Part shown: positions 11,268 to 21,575 of the stretch, piece by piece
Layout of the letters: each line of letters opens with the position of its first letter
Position numbering within the stretch: the first letter of the stretch is position 1
Source of the DNA: Sepiola atlantica
Taxonomy: Eukaryota > Mollusca > Cephalopoda > Sepiida > Sepiolidae
Direction: 5' to 3'
Assembly (NCBI GenBank): GCA_963556195.1
Contig: OY744517.1
Location: 79,832,714-79,896,713 of the forward strand
Length of the DNA: 64,000 bases
The notes under the pieces: generated by a model
What the model was told of the DNA's origin: nothing
Seen by the model: only the letters and a program-made list of their open reading frames with translations
Database searches by the model: none
Made by a program: the position numbers and the translations under genes

Positions 11268-11727
11268 TAGGGGTGGGACGTAATGAGTGAAAATTTCAGA
11301 TTCATGCTAGTATTTTTTTGTGTTCATTTATACATAAATAACACTAAACAATCAAACATTTTGAAAATTTTGCAAAATTCAGAAGGTGCAGGCCAATAGT
11401 TTTTGGCTATTTTACATTCATGAAAACTCTTTCACAGCCTGAAAATGGTCCTAAATTACAGTACTATATCAGATTTAACCATCTATATCCATTCATAGCT
11501 TTTGAGGATGTTTTAGGACCTGCAATGTCGCATGAAACCACTTTTTCACCGAAAAATGATGGATTTTGAGTCCCGTGGAGCCCTAATGGCTATTTTTGGC
11601 CTGCACCTTCTGAATTTTGCAAAATTTTCAAAATGTTTGATTGTTTAGTGTTATTTATGTATAAATGAACACAAAAAAATACTACTCGCAGGAATCTGAA
11701 ATTTTCACCCATTACGTCCCACCCCTA
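11268..11727. mobile_element. hAT-like MITE with ~145-bp terminal inverted repeats
   Basis: The ends read TAGGGGTGGGACGTAATG and its complement CATTACGTCCCACCCCTA. The inverted repeats extend about 145 bp inward on each side (to about 11415 and from about 11580). The flanks are near-matching 8-mers (ATTTTAAG and ATTTAAGT). A (C/T)AGGGGTG terminus with 8-bp target duplication is typical of hAT elements. There is no ORF, so it is non-autonomous. TIRs are seen directly; hAT is inference. Confidence 0.75.
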
Positions 11728-12130
11728 ATTTAAGTAAAATAATTGAGCCAAACGCAAACACATCATAAGTCAGATTCAAGTTAACATGTAAAGATACCAT
11801 CAGAAAAGAATTATGGAGTCCACTTGAGAACAGGCGATACACTTCCGGAAGCTAAAGAGCTTTTGGTGTTCAGGTCAAGGGGAGTGTTGAAAAGAAAAAA
11901 ACGCCAGCAATTGGCTTGTGCATTTTGTGGCGGAAAGTGGAATTAGATGGAAAGACCGGACTGAGGTTTTTGGTTACATCTATACGCTGCGCATGCAAAT
12001 CGCTTCACAAAATATAAACTTAAGCATGAGCCCATTGGCAGTTCATTTCTTATCACTGTGGAGAAAGAAACACGCTCGTTAGCAAAAAAGTAATTAATGG
12101 TAGTTTAATTTGTGATGGTCTGTAGTTTAT
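11728..12130. other. Non-coding stretch
   Basis: No gene or repeat family recognised between the MITE and the next SINE. Confidence 0.5.
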
Positions 12131-12412
12131 GTTGCCAAGATATGATACAAATCAGTCCGACAGTGTCTTTGTTGCTGGGCTGATGTATGGTTCTGTTCGG
12201 TCCTAGGAAGTCCACCTTCCCAGGCCTTACCTTCTCTCAAAGGAGGAGTTAGTTTATTGGTAATCGCCTAAGGTGCTACTATCGGGGAATGCCGATAGGG
12301 ATGCTCAGGCATCTTTTGTAGGCCAGATTGCAAAGATCCTAGTGTGCCGGCTTCTCAAAACTACACCTGACCTTGTGTATAACCTCCTGGCAAGGAGGTA
12401 AATATATGGTAC
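12131..12412 (+). mobile_element. U2 snRNA-headed SINE, third copy, degenerate head
   Basis: The body matches the 3-kb tandem pair in the opposite orientation: GTCCACCTTCCCAGGCC, CTCAAAGGAGGAGTTAG and CCTTGTGTATAACCTCC. The expected head position (about 12131-12160) keeps TTGCCAAGAT, the rest being eroded. It contains the 26-bp body segment (GGGGAATGCCGA) that copy 1 at 3 kb lacks. It ends at AGGTAAATATA and directly abuts a LINE 3' end. Confidence 0.7.
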
Positions 12413-12620
12413 AAAGATACTGCATTCTTTAAAACCCTCACACTTCTCAAAATTCGTGAAAACTACATCTGATGTCCCCCTCTTCATACACATGAACGCA
12501 TACGTCATGACTCTTACACTGTTCATTTCTCTGACAATTGTACATTATCCTATGTATGAGGCATGCCCTTTTGATGAGTTGCAGTGCACCTGAGCACTGT
12601 ATACAATGATTTAATTATTA
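12413..12620 (+). mobile_element. LINE family D 3' end fragment
   Basis: Matches the 3' end at 5815-6010: CTGCATTCTTTAAAACCC, AACTACATCTGATGTCCC and TTTTGATGAGTTGCAG, ending in a short (ATT)n tail. It contains only the last codons and 3' UTR. Confidence 0.7.
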
Positions 12621-12625
12621 TTAAT

Positions 12626-13128
12626 TTTTTTTAGATAGTTGGAGGTTTGATTCACGGCAGATAAGAAAAACTATTTCTTAATTTTTGCTTTGAAGTTAAA
12701 CTTTTTTATTTGGGGGTAAAAAGGTTGAGTAGGAAATAAATATTTCCGATGTGGACTTCCATCTGTCATAAATCGAACCACATTATTATTATTTTTTTTA
12801 GATAGTTGGAGGTTTGATTCACGGCAGATAAGAAAAACTATTTCTTAATTTTTGATTTGAAGTTAAACTTTTTTATTTGGGGGTAAAAAGGTTGAGTAGG
12901 AAATAGATATTTCCGATGTGGACTACCATCTGTCATAAATCGAACCACATTATTATTATTTTTTTTAGATAGTTGGAGGTTTGATTCACGGCAGATAAGA
13001 AAAACTATTTCTTAATTTTTGCTTTGAAGTTAAACTTTTTTATTTGGGGGTAAAAAGGTTGAATAGGAAATAGATATTTCCGATGTGGACTACCATCTGT
13101 CATAAATCGAACCACAAATTGTTGCGAA
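12626..13128. repeat. Three tandem copies of a ~168-bp unit
   Basis: TAGATAGTTGGAGGTTTG recurs at 12631, 12799 and 12966, so the unit is 167-168 bp, and the copies differ at only a few positions. Each unit begins with a (TTA)n/T run and contains GATTCACGGCAGATAAG. A diverged half-unit (GATTCGATTCACGGCAGACA) lies at about 20930-20960, so the sequence is a dispersed repeat that was tandemly amplified here. Confidence 0.9.
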
Positions 13129-13299
13129 TAGAACCTTACCCTACGATGACCCAAAGATAAGAAAAAAAATGCCAATGGATTTAATTTAAGGTTTATATGC
13201 TGTGGAGCCATTTGCATGGGCAAAGACATCACTGAAAACGTCAGTCAGTTCTTTCTGTCTATTTTTCCTGCCAGTCACATAATGCACAAGCCAATCATT

Positions 13300-13720
13300 A
13301 CGCCAATATTTGATATAACGCCGGAGAAGGAAACGACTTCTGGTAGACTGTATTGGATATCTCTTTATTATTATTTGCACCCTTTCTCTCACAGACGTGA
13401 TGTTGCTAGTCTCAGTCTTTTCTATAAATACTATTATGGCATGTGCTCTTCAGAATTATGTGATCTATTCCCTGCTTCTTTTGTTCCAGCTCGTTTGACT
13501 CATTTGTCTAGTGGTCTCCATCAATTCGCTGTTTTGATACCTCATTGTAATACAGCTTCCTATTCCAGTAGCTTCTTTCCAAGAACTGTGGGCTTGTGGA
13601 ACTCTCTTCCTGTTGACTGTTTTCCTCCTACCTATAGCTTTAGTCTTTTCAAGACTAAGGTTTCCTGTCCTTTCAATAATCATATTTCATTTGTGTTAGC
13701 TCCTTACATCAAGTGGCTTC
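13300..13720 (+). mobile_element. LINE reverse transcriptase C-terminus (family C)
   Basis: An open plus-strand frame reads HPFSHRRDVASLSLFYKYYY, then SFFPRTVGLWNSLPVDCFPP, then LFKTKVSCPFNNH. This is the post-RT C-terminal segment of a Jockey/CR1-type LINE. It is related to families A and B, but distinct. No RT catalytic core is present. The frame is intact over about 140 codons, so decay is less advanced than in other copies. Confidence 0.75.
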
Positions 13721-14640
13721 ATGCCTCGTCTGGAGCGATTTCCATTAAAAAAACAAAAACATGTTAGGATGCTGCAAAGGTAGTAGTGTGAATAAGTTAA
13801 CAAGAAAAAGTAAACATGAAAGTAAAAAACACCGGAAATCCCAGCAATGAGTTTCAACAAAGGGGGCAAAGAGTTCCTGAAAATGGAATAATTAATGCCA
13901 GTATTGTTGTTTGCATATTTTCTTTGCAACACTCTCCGTGGTCTCTTGACCATAACATCAACAGTTTAGAGATGACTTTCTTTGCTTCTCTTAAATTAGG
14001 CCATGGGAATATCGAAAAGACAATCTGTCGCATCAGTATAGCAGAACCGGACCTGATATGAACTGTATGATCTCACTACTCTTATCAGAATTATCAATAG
14101 ACTTTGGTCGCCAGACGGTTGACGTTGATTTCCAGGTTTCAGAGGCGGATTTGGGGTTGGTGATATCTAGACACGCTGACCTGGTTTCTTGAGAGACATT
14201 GAATACCCTCCCTGCCTACTTACAATTTCCCCCTCTCTCTATATATATATGGCCCTTCCCCCCTCTCTATATTGCCTTCCATTATAAATCGTGTAATCCC
14301 CCCCTCTTTAAAATTATAGACTAAATATGCTTCAAATTTCCCCCTCTCTCTAAATTTAGTTTAGGCTTCTGCATGAGACTTAATAGGTTGCCGACTAGGG
14401 TCTCAACAAAAGCAGGGTCCGATGCAACCTTTGTTCTGTTGTTTTTCTTTTAGTGTTAAATACTAACACTATGGCTACTAGAAACACACCCTACATGCCA
14501 CTGAAATTATACAATTTATAATTTATATCTTATGTGGAAAAAATAATTAGTTAAATTATGATAATGAATAATTTTCTGCAGAACTGTTCTAAACATAACC
14601 CACAACATTTATGTTTCTGGCTTATAAGCCAGAAACAAAC
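13721..14640. other. Non-coding stretch with pyrimidine-rich segment
   Basis: An 82-codon frame at 13816-14061 has no recognisable similarity. The segment 14195-14360 contains four spaced CCCCCTCTCT-type blocks, a degenerate pyrimidine repeat. Nothing else recognised. Confidence 0.5.
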
Positions 14641-14703
14641 AAAAAAATGCTCTCCGAGTTGAATAAAGATTTTTTCTTTCAGAAGGAGGTTTTACCTTGA
14701 AAT

Positions 14704-14755
<52 letters not shown>

Positions 14756-15130
14756 ATAAATAAATATTTATAATTTATTGCCTACAGACATCGATCTTTC
14801 ATGCTTACGCAATCTTCAGTGCAGGAAGCTAATTCCTGATGGTCGGCGGCCACGAACTCCGATCACAAATCGCCACTGATTTGCAGTCAAGAGACTTACC
14901 TGTCGGCCATCACAAATTAGCTTGGAAGTTAGGAGGAATTTAACTTTGTAAATGCCAAGTCGGCGGGTATTTACAGCAAGCAGCGAAGAGTGATCAACAA
15001 CAACAACAACAAACCGTGTTGGATCCTGCAATATATATATACATACAACACCATACCATCGTTGATTTAATACAATACTTTGGTAAATATTTAATCGATA
15101 ATTATTGAATTCTTCAATATTGTTGTTTAA
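14640..15130. mobile_element. Unclassified composite repeat, copy 1
   Basis: The left block (about 14648-14700, CTCTCCGAGTTGAATAAAGA) and the right block (about 15045-15120, TAAATATTTAATCGATAATT) recur in the same order at 16362-16415 and 17125-17195. Here the middle holds a (TA)n array (14706-14753), a segment with inverted AATTAGCTT/AAGCTAATT arms and a (CAA)n tract (14996-15013). In the other copy the middle holds the hammerhead-bearing tandem repeat. The element class is unknown. Confidence 0.5.
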
Positions 15131-15427
15131 TCTACATTTGCCTCGCATGATTTTCTATCAAAAAGTGTCTTCAACTGAATATCGCATCGTCATTGCTTTC
15201 AGATATCACACTGCTTACACACTACGCACAATGCTTTAAACAAACTACAAAACACCCTTTTGATTTATGGGAATTTTCTTTGACATGAGAGATGCTAAGA
15301 GTGCTTTAAATATTATAATAATAAATTGTACGAAACGAAAACGTGAAATTCACAGGTAGGGGTTGTGGCATTGGAAAAGTTCAAAGCCTAGGATCCCTGT
15401 TATGGGTTAATACAGCATTGCTCCAAG

Positions 15428-15995
15428 AAATCCTATAATAAATTATTTGAAATTTGTTTTCAATTCAGTCAATTTTAGTCTCCATTTCCGTTGATTCACG
15501 TCACTTTGAAATCCTATAATAAATCATTTGAAATTTGTTTTCAATTCAGTCAATTTTAGTCTCCATTTCCGTTGATTCACGTCTCTTTGAAATCCTATAA
15601 TAAATTATTTGAAATTTGTTTTCAATTCAGTCAATTTTAGTCTCCATTTCCGTTGATTCACGTCTCTTAGAAATCCTATAATAAATTATTTGAAATTTGT
15701 TTTCAATTCAGTCAATTTTAGTCTCCATTTCCGTTGATTCACGTCTCTTTGAAATCCTATAATAAATTATTTGAAATTTGTTTTCAATTCAGTCAATTTT
15801 AGTCTCCATTTTTGTTGATTCACGTCTCTTTGAAATCCTATAATAAATTATTTGAATTTTGTTTTCAATTCAGTCAATTTTAGTCTCCATTTCCGTTGAT
15901 TCACGTCTCTTTGAAATCCTATAATAAATCATTTGAAATTTGTTTTCAATTCAGTCAATTTTAGTCTCTATTTCTGTTGAGTCACGTCTCTTTGA
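15428..15995. repeat. 81-bp minisatellite, seven copies
   Basis: AAATCCTATAATAAATTATT starts at 15428, 15509, 15590, 15671, 15752, 15833 and 15914, so every unit is exactly 81 bp with no indels. Copies differ by only a few substitutions, and the last is the most diverged (CTATTTCTGTTGAGTC). Although 81 is divisible by three, the unit contains TAATAA, so it is not coding. Confidence 0.95.
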
Positions 15996-15999
15996 ACAA

Positions 16000-16360
16000 A
16001 GTTTTACAGTGGCAAGTTCTTTACACAACTAAACATCTGGTAATGCTGATATTATGCAAATTGATTTGATCACCCATATATTTTCCCAGTTAAAAATGCC
16101 TTGTGCTCTTTAGTTTATCTAATGATGATCACATGTACAATCATATGTAAATTTCTTGAATTGAAATTTTCACTCAGTAAAACATAAATGTGCACATATG
16201 TAGATCAGGTGCTAAATAAAAAAGACATTTCAATAAAATTAGAATAAAAAACATCACACTTAAATGATGCTTGGCAAACTGTCCAGCAGACTAATTTGTG
16301 TGTTGCAGATGCCTCACATATGTGTCTTTGTAAATCATTATGCTTATAGGTAAAGAAAAA
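16000..16360. other. Non-coding stretch
   Basis: No gene or repeat family recognised. Confidence 0.5.
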
Positions 16361-16424
16361 GGCTCTCTGAGTTGAATGGAGATTTCTTTTTTGAGAAGGA
16401 GGTTTAACCTCAATATGTTCCGAT

Positions 16425-17093
16425 TAAAAAGGACGAAACATATGCGTACATAGATAATAAACAAAACAAATATTTATTATTTGCAGCTCCTAGAAAACCC
16501 TCTAGATGGGCACTGTAAGTGTAGTATTAACACAGCATGACGTCGCTAGCTATAAATGCATCGTTCCTTTTATTAAGTTGAACGCTCTTATGACGTCAAG
16601 CCGCCGGATTAAGTGTTCAAATTATCACTGTTTATTCGCTATTCAGCAGTGGCCGAGTGGTTCTAGATGTCAGGATTTGAGTTGTAAAATACTTGTAATC
16701 CAGGGTTTCGAATCGCATGACCAGTAGTATATAGCTATATCTCAATGCTGATGAGTCCCGATTATAAAGGACGAAACGTATACGTACATAGATAATAAAC
16801 AAAACAAATATTTATTATTTGTAGCTCCTAGAAAACCCTCTAGATGGCCACTGTAAGTGTAGTATTAACACAGCATGACGTCGCTAGCTATAAATGCATC
16901 GTTCCTTTTATTAAGTTGAACGCTCTTATGACGTCAAGCCGTTGGATAAAGTGTTCAAATTATCACTGTTTATTCACTATTCAGCGTTGGTGGTTCTAGA
17001 TGTCGGGATTTGAGTTGTAAAATACTCGGAATCCGGGGTTTTGAATCGCATGACCAGTACGAAACGTATATGTACATAGATAATAAACAAAAC

Positions 17094-17100
<7 letters not shown>
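16425..17100 (+). mobile_element. Tandem hammerhead-bearing tRNA-like SINE / retrozyme candidate
   Basis: There are two head-to-tail units. The shared block CATAGATAATAAACAAAACA follows predicted ribozyme cleavage points at 16448/16449, 16786/16787 and 17074/17075, giving units of 338 and 288 bp. Each unit carries a tRNA-like Pol III promoter: box A GTGGCCGAGTGG at about 16648 and box B GGTTTCGAATCGC at about 16704; the second unit has GGGTTTTGAATCGC and a damaged box A. The middle junction has a complete hammerhead; the two outer ones keep only its 3' half (GGACGAAAC or CGAAAC onward). Established knowledge: schistosome Sm-alpha and animal retrozymes have this layout and a similar unit length. 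Function here is inference. Confidence 0.75.
16738..16794 (+). ncRNA. Hammerhead ribozyme 1 (type I)
   Basis: All core elements are present: CUGAUGA at 16748-16754, GAAA at 16773-16776 and cleavage triplet GUA at 16784-16786. Stem II is GUCC/GGAC (16755-16758 with 16769-16772) with a 10-nt loop. Stem III is CGU/ACG inside the palindrome CGTATACG (16777-16784). Stem I pairs AUG (16745-16747) with CAU (16787-16789), and beyond a 2-nt bulge UAUCU (16738-16742) pairs with AGAUA (16790-16794). The bulged stem I facing a large loop II is what type I ribozymes use for tertiary contact. Predicted self-cleavage lies between 16786 and 16787. A very short stem III is normal for animal retrotransposon hammerheads, which may act as dimers. 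Confidence 0.85.

Positions 17101-17127
<27 letters not shown>
17095..17127. repeat. (TA)n array
   Basis: A TA dinucleotide run directly after the hammerhead-bearing repeat. TA arrays also directly follow the second hammerhead (27136) and the truncated one at 31.3 kb. Confidence 0.9.
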
Positions 17128-17128
<1 letters not shown>

Positions 17129-17369
17129 CACTATACCATCTTTGATTCGATACAATATGTTGGTAAATATTTAATCGATAATTATTGGATTCTTCACTTA
17201 TATATCTTTGTAACTCATTACGCTATGCATTATAAAATAACTTGGGATTGCTTTAGTGGCTGAGCCAGTTGTGTACTTCAAAACAATGTCAGTAGTGTCT
17301 AAGATAGTGGCATGTAGAGGGGGGGGGAGTATCCAAATGGTGGGGAGAGGGCATCAAATCAGAGAGGGA

Positions 17370-18447
17370 AATAAGAAAGATCCAGGTTGTCCTCGATGGC
17401 CGTTCATCCAAACAACATGACATAAATGCAGGTGTACCCCAGGGATCCATCTTTGGACCTTTATTGTTCCTAATTTTTATAAACGACCTCCCTGATAACA
17501 TTGTGTCTGAGATGGGTATATTTGCTGACGACACTATGCTCTACTCTCGTCATTTTAGTAAAACGGACACGCACATATCCGAGGCAATGGCTGAATCCTT
17601 AGAAAGTGACCTCCAGTCTGTAGTGGAATGGGGTCATAAATGAATGGTAACATTTAATGCCGCTAAGACAAAGCTCCTTTCCTTTAACAACTACATGTAA
17701 CCTCTTCAACCACCGATTGCCATGGCAAATAATACCCTACCTGAGAGTCCAACGTTCAAACTCCTCGGCCTAACATTCACAGGTAACATGAATTGGAACA
17801 AATACATAGAAGACATTGCCAAGGCTGCTGCAAGGAAAGTGGGCTCCTTCTACCGTGCTAGAAAACTTCTCACACATGACAGTATCCTATATTTCTACAA
17901 AGCCACCATTCGCCCATGCATGGAGTATTGTTGTCACATCTGGGCTGGTGCACCATCCACTAGTCTCTCCCTCTTAGACAAGGTTAAAAAAAGAGTATCT
18001 AATCTAATAGGTCCCTCACTATCCATCAAGCTCCAGCCCCTGTCTTTACATGCTTGTGCTTCTTTTACAAGTACTTCAATGGAATGTGCTCCGATGAACT
18101 TGCTGCTTTGGTGCCCCTCAATGTAAATACACTAGACCAACCCGACAATCAGCTAAATCTAATCCATTTACTGTGGAGGTCCCCAGATGCCAGAGAGCCT
18201 TCTACTCCAATAAGTTCTTTCTTCAAGCTACCGGCCCTTGGAACTCCCTCCCTGCTCCCCGTTTCCTCAACTGTACCGAAATGCAGAAATTCCAAACTAT
18301 TGTGAACAAGCATCCTACTGCACAGCTCCCAATTTAGGATGCCTCCTTAAACTTTCACCCTAATTCTCAGTAGCCCCTTCTGTCTACAGTGGCAACTTGT
18401 CTTGTTCCCAAACAAGACAAGTTAAAACTAAGTTAAAAAAAAAAAAA
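17370..18447 (+). mobile_element. LINE family A reverse transcriptase, long fragment with poly(A)
   Basis: The plus strand reads GVPQGSIFGPLLFLIFINDL, then FADDTMLYS, the A-C catalytic blocks of a non-LTR reverse transcriptase with the FADD active site kept. Then come a premature stop at about 17641, LLGLTFTGNMNWNKYIEDIA, CMEYCCHIWAGAP and the C-terminal SLLP segment. The copy ends in a 3' UTR and poly(A) at about 18435-18447. It lacks the endonuclease and the first half of RT, and carries stops and frameshifts. This is the best-preserved family A copy in the window; a second RT copy is at 58.5 kb. The family is Jockey/CR1-group by motif style. Confidence 0.85.
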
Positions 18448-18474
18448 GATAGTGATTTTTAATATACCAATTTT

Positions 18475-19586
18475 GATACGCCAATTTTTGGCGGCTGACC
18501 AGACTACAAAGACAATGGATAGTCCTTTATTCCTTTAACATGGTGCATCTCTTTCCGCACAGAGAAAATGGTTCTCCTGCACGCATGTGCATGACGTGTG
18601 TGGAGCATCCATCAAAACTAACTAGCAGACGTGGCTGTTCATTCATATGTTTCCTTTTTTTTTTTTTCTTCTTTTTTTTCATGCTTCATCTGTGTTTACA
18701 TATTCAAACTTTCTCATATTCTAGATGCACCTAAATATCCTTATAAAATGTTTGTAGGTTTTTTCCAGCTTGAGTTTGCAATCATCATAACCATCTTATG
18801 AATATCCATTCTTGTTTGTAATTGCAATACATAAATGATTGCTAAATTCTGTTTAATTTGATTTTAAAAAGTTGTTTTGTTAAACTAATATATGAGGAGA
18901 AGCTTCCTCAGCCATGTCCACTGGCAAGTCCCTAACAACATCCAGTGAATAATGAGGTAACAACTATTGACCAGAACGACCCTCTTCTATTGATGTGGGA
19001 ATCCCCCATTCTGAAACCTTTCTTAGCTCGGAACCACCGTAAATCCAGTGGAAGACACTCAACTGACTTTGAACAGAAATAGGCCAATCAAAATCTGCTA
19101 TGACCAGATGTGGTTACAAAACCGACCTAACCATCTGCAGAAGAGGACAATACGATGCCTTGTCTAACACACTTTTTAGCCTGTTTCCTTCTATCTTAAA
19201 ATCTGGCTTCAGCTGGTGTTTTCTAAATGCGAGGCTCTAAATTTTCACTTTTGAAGTGTGTTAGATGAGGTGGAGAAGTCTAGGTCAGCTATACGGTATC
19301 CCATTAACACATTGATTGTATGTCCCAAAGACTCAAGTATAAATCCTAATACTAGGTCATTTAATCTGCAATGGTTGAGTAGTAGAGAGCAGACAAGGCA
19401 GTGCTGCATCGTATTGTCCTCTTCTGCAGATGGTTAGGTCGGTTTTGTAACCACATCTGGTCATAGCAGATTTTGATGCAGGAGAACCATTTTTTCTGTG
19501 CGGAAAGAGATGCACCATGTTAAAGGAATAAAGGACTATCCATTATCTTTGTAGTCTGGTCAGCCTCCAAAAATTGGTGTATCACT
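18475..19586. mobile_element. Fold-back element with a second inverted repeat nested inside
   Basis: The outer arms 18475-18582 and 19479-19586 are inverted copies (CAGACTACAAAGACAATGGA; ACATGGTGCATCTCTTTCCG). An inner pair, 19091-19170 and 19398-19475, is also inverted and nearly perfect (GGTTACAAAACCGACCTAAC). The segment at about 19257-19310 recurs at 21099-21150 (GATGAGGTGGAGAAGTCTAG). No ORF. Class unknown. Confidence 0.7.
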
Positions 19587-19589
19587 GCT

Positions 19590-20103
19590 GACCTCTGCAT
19601 GCCACTGGTCGTAGCCCAGATATTGGATCTGCTTGGAAAATGACAATTACAATGAGAATAAAGTGTAGTATCTATTTTTCATCTCTTGTGTATTCCAGTA
19701 TATGGTCAGGAAAAAAGGATATTATTTACTATCACGAGCGTCAGACTTATACAAAACAACCTAAGCAAAAATTTAGCTGATGCCTTTTAATCGCCTCTGC
19801 AAATGACTAAGCCCAATGTAAATGCAAGCATGACACATTCGGGAGTTTTCCTGAAACCTCACTCAGAGTAATATGCATGCAATGACCATTGTGTGTCTTC
19901 GACACAAACATTTGCAACAGCTAATAATTCATTACACATGTAGTTCGGGTTAAGGTGCTGCTCTAAGCACTCTTTCTTGTCTCTTCTTCGGCACCCCTCA
20001 TAGCATCACAAATATAAGTCAAGAAAAACATCCATCATAATTTACTATTATTTAAGAATTTAGCAAGAAAAACATCACAAATAGAAGTCATGACAAATAG
20101 AAG

Positions 20104-20169
<66 letters not shown>

Positions 20170-20270
20170 ATCCCGTCAGAGGAAAGTTAGCTAGTAAAAA
20201 AATTGCCGGACAAATCCATTTCAAGTATTTAGGGGAATTAAGAAGGCAGAAGTTGTTTCTATAATGAAAT
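19590..20270. other. Non-coding stretch with (TA)n array
   Basis: It contains a weak U2-like fragment at about 19655 (AAAGTGTAGTATCT), a short duplication of AAATAGAAGTCAT at about 20075-20108 and a (TA)n array at 20106-20168. No gene visible. Confidence 0.6.
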
Positions 20271-20271
20271 G

Positions 20272-20790
20272 TGTTCTTTCTGGGGATTTTCTTTCAGCTT
20301 TCTACACTGATCTCTTATGTCCTCTACATTCCATTTCGCACAGAAGAGACAGACCTTGCTAGTCTTTCTCTACTTTCTCTTTATAATGGAAGGTGCTCGT
20401 CTGAGCTCCAATTTATGGTTCCTCCTTGTAAGACATTCACAGCAAAAACTTATGCTCATACTAGAACTGAAAAGAACTTTCCTTTCTTCTTCCGTGTCAA
20501 GCGGAATTTCCATGAGCAGAGTTTCTTTCCAAGAACTTTCTATCTGTCGAATACATTACCACGAAACTGCTTCCCTGCAGACTACAACATGGTCGTTTTC
20601 AAATCCAATGTCAACAAACACTTGTCATAAACCGTCCTCATAACTAATCAAACTTTGTTCATTTGATTCATCATTTTCAATCCTCTCATAATATTCTTCA
20701 TCATTCAATTAAGAATCCATCCATCTCATTAACTCTTATCCCCGGGTGGCTTTTGGCCTTGATAAGTAGTGACTCATTAATTGTGTCATG
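20272..20790 (+). mobile_element. LINE family B 3' end, sense orientation
   Basis: The plus strand reads ASLSLLSLYNGRCSSELQF, then RNFHEQSFFPRTFYLSNTLP, then NMVVFKSNVNKHLS and a stop at about 20630. A 3' UTR containing GGCTTTTGGCCTTGATAAG and GTGACTCATTAA follows. This is the sense version of the copies on the minus strand elsewhere. 5'-truncated; the C-terminal frame itself is open. Confidence 0.8.
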
Positions 20791-21500
20791 ATCGGTCTTG
20801 GTTTGTTTTGTGATGGTTTTTAATTCGTTATAGACTATTCCAAGATTCATTTGAGGTTAAGTTTTTTTTTTTAAATTTAAAGTTAAACTTTTAGAATTTA
20901 AGGTTGTTTTTTTTTACAATATTTGGTGATTCGATTCACGGCAGACAGTAGTTCACAAGAAAATCTATTTCCTGCTAGTTGAACAAGTTCAGTCTCTGTT
21001 GCCACATTGTTGCATCCTTGTGCATCCTTGGGCTACGTTAGAACATCTACACCTGTATCAGAAAAAAAATACACCATTGTCACCAAAGGGCTAAGTAGTG
21101 TGTTAGATGAGGTGGAGAAGTCTAGGTCAGCTATACGCTAGCCCATTAAGTTTGTACTTACGAACCTCAGCTTCCTCGCATATCTTTATTCGGGTGGCCA
21201 TTAGTTCAACACCTGTTAGACACAACAGGCGTGGGGGGCGGGGCACAAAATGAACAAGTCAACAGACAAATAAAGTGAGAGATAATATATATATTTCTAT
21301 GAAAGAATGCTACGGAAGGCTGAGATAATTTTTAAAACCCGATATTTAAAATTGTCATCATGGTATTCTGGATAAGTGGGGGTTCTATGGATAAATAACT
21401 GTATTGTCCATTACTATTGTTATTAATTATTTAGTATTATTTCTATGCAGCCTATGCTTACTATTAATTCCACTCCCCTACCGCTGTTACTATTACCATT
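20791..21500. other. Non-coding stretch
   Basis: It contains a diverged partial copy of the 168-bp repeat unit (about 20920-20965) and a block shared with the 19.26-kb fold-back interior (21099-21150). Otherwise nothing recognised. Confidence 0.5.
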
Positions 21501-21502
21501 AC

Positions 21503-21506
<4 letters not shown>

Positions 21507-21575
<69 letters not shown>

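Noticed and set aside
19640..19700. Another U2-headed SINE
   Set aside because: Only about 14 bases (AAAGTGTAGTATCT) match; too short to support.
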